NCBI GenBank assembly: GCA_029063275.1
Contig: JAIDOO010000229.1
Span: forward strand, 1 to 10,722
Direction: 5' to 3'
Length of the DNA stretch: 10,722 nt
DNA from: Clostridia bacterium
GTDB taxonomy: Bacteria > Bacillota > Clostridia > Christensenellales > Borkfalkiaceae
Within the stretch, counting starts at the first letter, position 1, and the number at the start of each line of letters is the position of its first letter. The notes below the pieces were generated by a model, which had not been told where the DNA came from, searched no databases, and worked only from the letters and a program-made list of their open reading frames with translations. Position numbers and translations under genes: made by a program. Below, piece by piece: positions 1-5,963 of the stretch.

Positions 1-4
1 AAAT

Positions 5-31
5 AAAACGGAGCTTTAAAAGCTCCGTTTT
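5..31 (-). terminator. Rho-independent terminator of the P-type ATPase gene, bidirectional in form
   Basis: A near-perfect inverted repeat: CGGAGCTTT at 9-17 pairs with AAAGCTCCG at 19-27, and flanking A5-8 pairs with T28-31. Read on the minus strand it lies 14 bases past the ATPase stop codon and is followed by TTTTATTT. Read on the plus strand it is followed by six T, so it could also stop a gene entering from the left of the window. Confidence 0.9.
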
Positions 32-44
32 TTGGTTTTAAAAT

Positions 45-2732
45 TTATTCGGTCGGTTGTGCGGGAGGCGCAGGAGGCGCGGGCGGCGTTTGGTGCGCCG
101 TGTGCTTATGTTTTTGTTTTGCGTTTGTAGCCGCCGACGGCATAATTACGTGCATCAGACTTATCAGCCAGCTCGAAACGGGGAACGCCGCTTCGATTAC
201 TACGACAATGATAAGTATCTTCGAGTATGCCCAGTCGAGCTTTGACCAGCCCGCAAACAAAAGCTCGGTAATTGGTGAAACAGCGTAAGCCGTTATGCAA
301 AGCCCCAACATACAAAGGCACAGGATTGCGCGGTAAGCGTTCAGCGGTTTACAAATTCTGTAAACCATTACAAGTCCCGAGAAGGTCAGCGCAATCATAC
401 ACATAGGCAGATAGTGCTGTCCGAACTCTTCGCTGTCTATGACGTTAGTTATATACATCGACATAACGCATATAATCATTAGCAGCGCGCCCGATATCGC
501 TCCGCTCATAACGTGCGTAATAAACTTGCCTTGCACCCGTTCTTTGTTGGGTTGCAGTGAGAGGAAGAATGAAGGAATAGCAATTACGCAAATTTCCAAC
601 AGCAGTACGTTCTGAGGCATAAACAGGTAGGGTACCTGCATCGCAATGCAAAGGGTTGCAAGAATTGCGGTGAACAGCGTTTTCATAAGATACAGCGAGG
701 ACGAGTTTTTAATGTTGTTGATAACTCGCCTGCCTTCCGCAACTACTTTCGGCATAGAATTGAAGTTGTTGTCCATCAAAACTATATGGCTTACGTTTCT
801 TGCCGCTTCACTGCCTGACGCAACCGATATTGCACAGTCGGCTTCCTTCAAGGCGAGAATATCGTTTACGCCGTCGCCTGTCATTGCAACCGTGTTGCCT
901 TCAGCCTTAATCGCGCGTACCAAAACGGCTTTTTGCTCGGGCGTAACTCTTCCGAAAACGGTGTATTTATTTGCTACGTTCAAAACTTCTTTTTCGTTAA
1001 GACCTTCAAGCGAAATAAATTTATCCGCGTTTTTAATTCCTGCGCGCTTTGCTACTTCGCATACGGTAATGGGGTTATCGCCCGAAATTACCTTTACGTT
1101 TACGTCGTTTTCGCCGAACCATTTTATTGTTTCGATTGCATCCTCGCGGATATTGTCTGCTATGGATATAACCGCTATCGGCTTTAAAACTGCGGGCAGT
1201 TTGTCGCCGACGATGGGGGAGGGCGAGTGCGCGAGCACTATAACGCGAAGTCCCATCTGCGCATACTGCTTAACTATCTTTTCTACTTTGGCGGGATAGG
1301 GTTTAAGCACGAACTCCGGCGCACCCATTACAAAGGTGCCTACGTCCTCGAATGTCGCCGCCGAAAGCTTTATCTTGGATGAAAAAGGAACGGTGGCAAC
1401 GGGCGTCAGAATATCGTTATAACCGAAGTGGTTGAAAAGCGCGATAGACGTCTGGTTGTTGCTGTCAAGGGCGGCAAGCATACTGCCCATAATATCGTTT
1501 AAAGAGTAATCGCCTACCGTATTCAGAATTACACAGTCGTTCACTTTCATTCTGCCGTCGGTAATCGTTCCCGTTTTGTCAAGGCACAAAACGTTTACGC
1601 GCGCCAGCATTTCAAGCGAATACATATCCTGCACCAGCGTATGATTTTTTGCAAGCCTTACAATTCCGACCGCAAGGGCGATACTTGTCAGAAGAAGCAT
1701 ACCCGACGGTATCATTCCTATAACGACCGAGCACGTTCTTTGAATTGCAAAGTTAATCTTTTCGTTGAAAATCCAGCTCACGACGTTTTCGGTTTCGATA
1801 AAGTTCGCTCTGGAAATGAAGAACATTCCTATTGCAATAGGGATGATTATTATCGCTATTACTTTGATAATGAGCTTAGTCGAGTTCATAAGCTCGGAGT
1901 TGGGGCGTTTGTACTTTTTCGCCTTGGAAGTCAGCTTTTCGAGATAAGTCGCTCTGCCGACTTTTTCAACCCTGCATTTTCCACTGCCGCTCGAAATGAA
2001 GCTTCCCGCATATAACAAATCGCCCGCCTGCTTTTTGATTGCAATCGATTCACCGGTCAAAAGACTTTCGTTTACTTCGACCGAGCCTTCCGCAAGAATA
2101 CAGTCGGCAGGCACCTGATTGCCGAGCTCCAAAATAAGTACGTCATCTAAAACGATTTCGGTCGTAGGGATTTCGGTAACCTCGCCGTCGCGTATTACTT
2201 TTACCGTATTAGTCGCAAGAATTGACAGCTTATCGATTGACAGCTTCGAACGTATTTCCTGAATAATACCGATAACGATATTCGCGGTTGTAATAAACAG
2301 AACGAGGTAGTTCGTTATTCCCTGCGTATGCGCGATAATAAGCGCAATACCCGCAAGCAAACACAAGAGATTGAAAAACGTACATATGTTGCCTATAAAA
2401 ATACTTGCGTAAGAGCGGGAGTATTTTTTGTTAGTGTCGTTGAACAGAAATTGCTTAAACCTCGTCTGCACCTGCGCCGAGGAAAGACCCTTTTTAATAT
2501 TGGGCGAAAATCTGTCAACCTTATAGTTGATTTGCTTTTTAGGGTGCCGCTTAAAGTATTTGACAATCTTTTCCTTGTCAAATTCCTGTTGCTGCTTGGC
2601 TTCGCCGTTTTTAGCGGACTTATCCGTTTCCTGCACAGGCTGTGCGTCAAACAGTTTGCTCTCGGACTCGGGAGTCGGCTTTTGCGGCTTTTCTTCCTTT
2701 TTATCGTTTACTTTATAATAAATTTTACTCAT
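45..2732 (-). CDS. Cation-translocating P-type ATPase, CtpE-like
   Basis: This is an ATP-driven cation pump of the plasma membrane, 895 residues. The P-ATPase signatures are in order: actuator-domain TGES at 226-229, the phosphorylated Asp385 in DKTGT, SGDNP at 550-554, GRVTPEQK at 594-601, and the hinge TGDGVND at 618-624. Hydrophobic segments occupy about 110-160, 285-307 and 330-360 before the catalytic loop, and several more follow from 680 to 862. Overall sequence most resembles the CtpE-like group, whose mycobacterial member is linked to calcium; the substrate here is inferred only. The fourth membrane segment reads IPSG (341-344) rather than the PEGL of classical calcium pumps. The first ~78 residues form a charged, Lys/Glu/Gln-rich extension, and the C-terminus carries a His/Lys patch and PPAPPAPP. 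Both make the protein longer than the roughly 800 residues I expect for the group. The start at 2732 has only a weak GAAAG ribosome site but lies about 33 bases below a good promoter. Confidence 0.93.
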   Translation of the reverse strand: MSKIYYKVNDKKEEKPQKPTPESESKLFDAQPVQETDKSAKNGEAKQQQEFDKEKIVKYFKRHPKKQINYKVDRFSPNIKKGLSSAQVQTRFKQFLFNDTNKKYSRSYASIFIGNICTFFNLLCLLAGIALIIAHTQGITNYLVLFITTANIVIGIIQEIRSKLSIDKLSILATNTVKVIRDGEVTEIPTTEIVLDDVLILELGNQVPADCILAEGSVEVNESLLTGESIAIKKQAGDLLYAGSFISSGSGKCRVEKVGRATYLEKLTSKAKKYKRPNSELMNSTKLIIKVIAIIIIPIAIGMFFISRANFIETENVVSWIFNEKINFAIQRTCSVVIGMIPSGMLLLTSIALAVGIVRLAKNHTLVQDMYSLEMLARVNVLCLDKTGTITDGRMKVNDCVILNTVGDYSLNDIMGSMLAALDSNNQTSIALFNHFGYNDILTPVATVPFSSKIKLSAATFEDVGTFVMGAPEFVLKPYPAKVEKIVKQYAQMGLRVIVLAHSPSPIVGDKLPAVLKPIAVISIADNIREDAIETIKWFGENDVNVKVISGDNPITVCEVAKRAGIKNADKFISLEGLNEKEVLNVANKYTVFGRVTPEQKAVLVRAIKAEGNTVAMTGDGVNDILALKEADCAISVASGSEAARNVSHIVLMDNNFNSMPKVVAEGRRVINNIKNSSSLYLMKTLFTAILATLCIAMQVPYLFMPQNVLLLEICVIAIPSFFLSLQPNKERVQGKFITHVMSGAISGALLMIICVMSMYITNVIDSEEFGQHYLPMCMIALTFSGLVMVYRICKPLNAYRAILCLCMLGLCITAYAVSPITELLFAGWSKLDWAYSKILIIVVVIEAAFPVSSWLISLMHVIMPSAATNAKQKHKHTAHQTPPAPPAPPAQPTE

Positions 2733-2771
2733 AATCTTTCAAAAAAAATTTTGTAATTATTTGCTCTTTAC

Positions 2772-2800
2772 ATTATAGCACAGTACTTTTATTTTTTCAA
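2772..2800 (-). promoter_or_regulatory. Sigma-A-type promoter of the P-type ATPase gene
   Basis: On the minus strand TTGAAA (2800-2795) is followed by a 17-base spacer and a perfect TATAAT (2777-2772). The TGC just before the -10 makes it an extended -10. The predicted start of transcription is near 2765, leaving a leader of about 33 bases. No riboswitch or operator palindrome is visible in that leader. Confidence 0.8.
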
Positions 2801-2819
2801 GATATTAAGGGATAAATAA

Positions 2820-2848
2820 TTGCAATTGGAAACATTTTGAAGTATAAT
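2820..2848 (+). promoter_or_regulatory. Sigma-A-type promoter of serS
   Basis: TTGCAA (2820-2825), a 17-base spacer, then a perfect TATAAT (2843-2848). Transcription should begin near 2855, giving a leader of about 23 bases. That is far too short for a T-box or other tRNA-sensing leader. The -35 box lies 19 bases from the -35 of the divergent ATPase promoter. Confidence 0.82.
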
Positions 2849-2862
2849 TGATTTGTTCTTTC

Positions 2863-2867
2863 GGAGG
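2863..2867 (+). promoter_or_regulatory. Ribosome binding site of serS
   Basis: GGAGG, ten bases before the ATG at 2878. It fixes this start codon and is the strongest ribosome site next to a start in the window. Confidence 0.88.
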
Positions 2868-2877
2868 ATAAACTTAA

Positions 2878-4176
2878 ATGATAGATATAAACCTGATAAG
2901 GGTAAATCCCGAACTTGTAAAAGCAAATATCAAAAAAAAGTTTCAGGACAAAAAGCTTCCCCTTGTAGACGAGGTTATAGAGCTTGACTTAAAAAAGCGC
3001 GCCCTTCAACAGGAAGGCGACGAACGCCGCGCACAGCGCAACGTGCTCGCAAAAAATATCGGCACTCTTATGCGCGAAGGTAAAAAGGAAGAGGCGGAAG
3101 AAGCAAAGCGTCTTTCCAAAGAAAACAACGACAGAATAGCGGTAATCGAGCAGGAGAGCGAACAAATCGAAATCAAGCTCAAAAACGATATGATGGCAAT
3201 TCCTAACATTATCGCGGACGACGTCCCCTTGGGTAAGGACGACAGCGAAAACGTGCAGGGCAAGGTCTTTCTCGAAGCGAAGGAAAAGCCCTTCGAAGTG
3301 CCCTATCACCTCGACATACTCGAAAGTCTTGGCGGTATCGACTTGGACGCCGCACGCAGAACGAGCGGAAACGGATTTTATTATCTTATAGGCGACGTTG
3401 CAAGACTTCATTCGGCGGTGCTTTCGTACGCACGCGACTTTATGATCAATAAGGGCTTTACCTACTGCATTCCGCCCTATATGATAAGAAGCGCGGTCGT
3501 GTCAGGCGTAATGTCCTTTGAAGAAATGGACGGAATGATGTACAAAATAGAGGGCGAGGATTTGTACCTTATAGGCACTTCCGAGCATTCTATGATAGGT
3601 TCGTTTATGGGCGAAATTCTGCCCGAGCAATCACTTCCTAAAACGCTCACTTCATATTCGCCCTGCTTCCGTAAGGAAAAGGGAGCGCACGGTTTGGAGG
3701 AGCGCGGAATATACCGTATCCATCAGTTTGAAAAGCAAGAAATGATAGTAATCTGCAAACCCGAAGAAAGCGATTATTGGTATGAGAAGCTTTGGAACTA
3801 TACGGTAGAACTTTTCGTTTCTATGCAAATTCCCGTAAGACAGCTTTTATGCTGTTCGGGCGATTTGGCAGACCTCAAATATAAGAGTTGCGATATCGAG
3901 GCGTGGAGCCCCAGACAGAAAAAGTATTTCGAAGTAGGAAGTTGTTCCAATCTCACCGACGCTCAGGCGCGCAGACTGGGTATAAGATACAAAAATGCAA
4001 AGACGGGCAAAAACGAATTTGCGCACACTCTCAACAACACGGTAGTTGCACCGCCCAGAATGTTGATTGCTTTCCTTGAAAACCATTTGCAGGCAGACGG
4101 AAGCATATTCGTTCCCGAGGTGCTTCGCCCCTATATGGGTGGCAAGGAAAAGCTTGTTCCCGTTTCAAAAAAGTAA
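2878..4176 (+). CDS. serS: Seryl-tRNA synthetase (serine-tRNA ligase)
   Basis: A cytoplasmic class II aminoacyl-tRNA synthetase that activates serine with ATP and loads it onto tRNA-Ser; 432 residues, the usual size. Residues 1 to about 110 form the charged helical arm of the SerRS N-terminal coiled coil, starting with the typical MIDINLIRVNPELV. The catalytic core follows, with the TSE loop at 234-236, motif 2 around 259-290 (SPCFRKE, then RIHQFEKQE), the EVGSCSN segment at 352-358 and motif 3 around 383-402. The end PEVLRPYMGG (413-422) is classic. Several motif residues depart from the common bacterial form: IGTSEHSMIG in the TSE loop, GAHGLEERG in motif 2, and NNTVVAPPRML in motif 3 where bacterial enzymes usually read NGSGLAVGRTL. 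The motif 3 arginine is kept (Arg394). It is monocistronic, with its own promoter and terminator. Function is clear; the subtype is inferred. Confidence 0.97.
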   Translation: MIDINLIRVNPELVKANIKKKFQDKKLPLVDEVIELDLKKRALQQEGDERRAQRNVLAKNIGTLMREGKKEEAEEAKRLSKENNDRIAVIEQESEQIEIKLKNDMMAIPNIIADDVPLGKDDSENVQGKVFLEAKEKPFEVPYHLDILESLGGIDLDAARRTSGNGFYYLIGDVARLHSAVLSYARDFMINKGFTYCIPPYMIRSAVVSGVMSFEEMDGMMYKIEGEDLYLIGTSEHSMIGSFMGEILPEQSLPKTLTSYSPCFRKEKGAHGLEERGIYRIHQFEKQEMIVICKPEESDYWYEKLWNYTVELFVSMQIPVRQLLCCSGDLADLKYKSCDIEAWSPRQKKYFEVGSCSNLTDAQARRLGIRYKNAKTGKNEFAHTLNNTVVAPPRMLIAFLENHLQADGSIFVPEVLRPYMGGKEKLVPVSKK

Positions 4177-4187
4177 AAAAATAAAAA

Positions 4188-4210
4188 AAGGACGCGTATC
4201 ACGCGTCCTT
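4188..4210. terminator. Convergent bidirectional terminator between serS and the glycosyltransferase-like gene
   Basis: A perfect 10-bp stem, AAGGACGCGT (4188-4197) and ACGCGTCCTT (4201-4210), with a three-base loop. The minus-strand T tract (TTTTTTTATTTTTTT after the stem) is much stronger than the plus-strand TTAAATTTT. It therefore looks best tuned for the minus-strand gene, whose stop codon at 4209-4211 overlaps the stem. It also serves serS, whose stop is 11 bases before it. Confidence 0.88.
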
Positions 4211-4913
4211 AAATTTTAAGCAATTTTTTGTACCGTTTGCAGGTAAACCCTGAAACCTTGAAGCCTTTGTTCCGTATTTTAGTTAGCTTACCGCCGCCGA
4301 AACGCTTGTCCAAAGCAAGGTATAAAACAATTTCGTCTTTAAGACTTTTATCGAATTCGCTAAGCTTATCCGCCGTAATCTTTCCTTCGCGTACGTCAAT
4401 AATCGCGCAGGCATAAAACAGCAACAGCCTTTCTAAAATCAAATCAAAAACCAGTGCGTACACATCTTTCGAAAGCTTGGATTTTGCGCGTTTAAACTCG
4501 TAACAGACTTCGAGCAGGGGTTTTTCTTCGGCGTTAAAATCGCAACGGACGGAGGAAAATACAAAGGGGGCAAATTCAAAATACGCAACCGTTTTTGCAT
4601 TGAGCGCGGCAAGGGCGCAAAACGCGAAGCAATCGTCTTTTTCGGCAACGCCCTTAAAAAGCGCGCTTTTATACGCGCTTGCGCCGTTAAAGCGAATTAC
4701 GTCCTGCGTTGCGGTGTCCAAAGCGTCCAAAAAAGGTTGTACGTCCCTGAACAAAAACGTGCGGTTTTCAATCAATATATATTTGCCTTTGGCTTGTTTT
4801 ACGGCGGCAGGGATATTTCCGTCGGCGTAAATTAGTTCAACACCGCTGTACAGCGTATCACTGCGGCCGCCGTCCGATTGTCCTAATACGACAATTGTCA
4901 GCAATTTTTTCAT
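4209..4913 (-). CDS. Hypothetical protein resembling a degenerate family-2 glycosyltransferase domain
   Basis: A 234-residue soluble protein with no signal peptide or clear membrane helix. I cannot assign a function. The first ~60 residues recall the GT-A nucleotide-sugar fold of family 2: a hydrophobic first strand (LLTIVVL, 4-10), then SDGG (13-16), and near 33-54 NIPAAVKQAKGKYILIENRTFLF, which can be laid over the NxGxxxARNxGL...GxYIxFLDxDD segment of real enzymes. The metal-binding DxD that should close this segment is replaced by ENRT (49-52), and the N-terminal half is shorter than in true GT2 enzymes. The middle (about 135-200) looks helical and charged, and the last 30 residues are very basic. 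No Shine-Dalgarno site precedes the ATG; a consensus promoter places the transcript start at the ATG itself. Probably a real gene, given its promoter and terminator. It may be a non-catalytic relative, or the resemblance may be chance. Confidence 0.75.
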   Translation of the reverse strand: MKKLLTIVVLGQSDGGRSDTLYSGVELIYADGNIPAAVKQAKGKYILIENRTFLFRDVQPFLDALDTATQDVIRFNGASAYKSALFKGVAEKDDCFAFCALAALNAKTVAYFEFAPFVFSSVRCDFNAEEKPLLEVCYEFKRAKSKLSKDVYALVFDLILERLLLFYACAIIDVREGKITADKLSEFDKSLKDEIVLYLALDKRFGGGKLTKIRNKGFKVSGFTCKRYKKLLKI

Positions 4914-4919
4914 ATAAAA

Positions 4920-4948
4920 ATTATATTATAAACGCATATATTTGTCAA
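4920..4948 (-). promoter_or_regulatory. Consensus sigma-A promoter giving a predicted leaderless mRNA
   Basis: On the minus strand a perfect TTGACA (4948-4943), a 17-base spacer and a perfect TATAAT (4925-4920). Only six bases (TTTTAT) separate the -10 box from the ATG at 4913-4911, so the usual +1 position falls on the A of the start codon. A second TATAAT at 4930-4925 has no -35 at a workable distance. Confidence 0.85.
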
Positions 4949-4965
4949 GGGTGTTTGTCGACAGG

Positions 4966-4994
4966 TTGATATTTCCGTCGTAAAATGATATAAT
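4966..4994 (+). promoter_or_regulatory. Sigma-A-type promoter of the exonuclease-rsmF operon
   Basis: TTGATA (4966-4971), a 17-base spacer and a perfect TATAAT (4989-4994) with an extended TGA before it. The expected start is near 5001, leaving a leader of only about nine bases (GAAAGAGTT) before the ATG at 5010. It is divergent from the promoter at 4920-4948, with 17 bases between the two -35 boxes. Confidence 0.83.
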
Positions 4995-5009
4995 ATACCC
5001 GAAAGAGTT

Positions 5010-5963
5010 ATGAGCCTTGTATTTTTTGATATAGAGTGTGCAAGCGTCAGAAAGACGGTTGCCAAAATATGTGTTTTCGGTTACGTTGTCTGCGACGAAA
5101 ATTTTAATATCCTTAAAAAAGAGGATATTCTTATCAATCCGCGCGGAGAATTTCATTTAACCGACAGAAAGGGCGATAAGGGTATAGTTTTGCCCTATTC
5201 TTACGACGAGTTTAAAAAGTATCCCGCATTCCCCAAGGTTTACAATTATATAAAAGAGCTTTTGGAAGATAAGGACAATATTGTTTTGGGACACGCAACT
5301 ATGAACGATGTAAAGTATCTCAACCTCGAAACAAAGAGGTTCCGCTTGCCGTCGTTCAGGTTTTCCTTTTCCGACAGTCAGCTTATATATATGACCTATA
5401 TTTCGGACTTTTCGCACCAGTTCGGATTGGAGCATATTGCAAACGATTTGGGAGTGGACTTTGTTCCGCATCGCGCCGCCGACGACGCGTATGCAACAAT
5501 GCGCGTGGTTGAGGCAATGTGCAAGGCAAAGGGGTGCGGATACCGCGAGCTTATAAAACAATTGCGCGTAACCGACGGCAAGATAAACAATTATCAGATA
5601 CACGCGCCGACTTCGCAGGGTTTCAAAGCCCACCACGCCAAAATAAACGAGATAAAGCAACAGCGCGCAAAAACCCGTACTAAGTTTGCTAATTACGTAT
5701 CGAGAAAGCGTCCTTTTTCCGACGGAAAATTTTTTGGCAAAACTTTCACTTTTGCACGCGAAATCGAGGACGATTTGTCCCTTGCCGAAAGAATGGCTGA
5801 TTCCGTTTTTAAGTGCGGCGGCAGTTATTCTTTTCACGTAACGAAAAGTGATTTTTACGTAACTTATCAAGGCGACGATTCGCCGCGCTTACAGAATGCG
5901 CAAAAGCTGAAAGGAGTTACCGTTCTGGATATTGAGGGCTTTAAGGAGCTTTTGAATGAATGA
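5010..5963 (+). CDS. DnaQ-like DEDDh 3'-5' exonuclease with C-terminal BRCT-like domain
   Basis: A predicted metal-dependent exonuclease of the RNase T/DnaQ superfamily, 317 residues. Exo I is FFDIECA with Asp7 and Glu9. Exo II is GHATMND with Asp100. Exo III is HRAADD with His154 and Asp159, so all DEDDh catalytic residues are present. The start lies six residues before the first catalytic Asp, as expected for a domain that begins at the N-terminus. Residues about 240-317 look like a BRCT domain: GKTFTFA at 243-249, the GG pair at 270-271, a hydrophobic strand at 282-286, NAQKLKGV at 296-303 and an IEGFKELL end. A Lys/Arg-rich linker (about 205-238) joins the two. There is no polymerase domain, so it is not PolC. 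BRCT domains usually bind DNA ends or partner proteins, which suggests DNA repair or proofreading, but the substrate is not shown. It is first in an operon with the rRNA methyltransferase. Confidence 0.88.
   Translation: MSLVFFDIECASVRKTVAKICVFGYVVCDENFNILKKEDILINPRGEFHLTDRKGDKGIVLPYSYDEFKKYPAFPKVYNYIKELLEDKDNIVLGHATMNDVKYLNLETKRFRLPSFRFSFSDSQLIYMTYISDFSHQFGLEHIANDLGVDFVPHRAADDAYATMRVVEAMCKAKGCGYRELIKQLRVTDGKINNYQIHAPTSQGFKAHHAKINEIKQQRAKTRTKFANYVSRKRPFSDGKFFGKTFTFAREIEDDLSLAERMADSVFKCGGSYSFHVTKSDFYVTYQGDDSPRLQNAQKLKGVTVLDIEGFKELLNE
5943..5948 (+). promoter_or_regulatory. Ribosome binding site of the rsmF-like gene, inside the exonuclease gene
   Basis: AAGGAG lies seven bases before the ATG at 5956 and within the last codons of the exonuclease gene. 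It selects this start, which makes the two genes overlap by eight bases and suggests translational coupling. Confidence 0.8.

Noticed and set aside
646..1299. A 217-codon plus-strand open frame
   Set aside because: It lies wholly opposite the catalytic domain of the P-type ATPase, which has every family motif. It has no ribosome site and no recognisable domain.
2328..2756. A 142-codon plus-strand open frame in the 5' part of the ATPase
   Set aside because: It is opposite the ATPase N-terminal region, and its composition follows from the Lys/Glu-rich extension on the coding strand.
4925..4930. A second TATAAT on the minus strand as the -10 box of the glycosyltransferase-like gene
   Set aside because: The TTGACA at 4943-4948 would be only 12 bases away, and the bases at a 17-base distance do not resemble a -35. 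The TATAAT at 4920-4925 has the exact 17-base spacing.
5157..5870. A 237-codon minus-strand open frame
   Set aside because: It is antisense to the exonuclease, whose catalytic residues are all present. It has no promoter, ribosome site or plausible domain.
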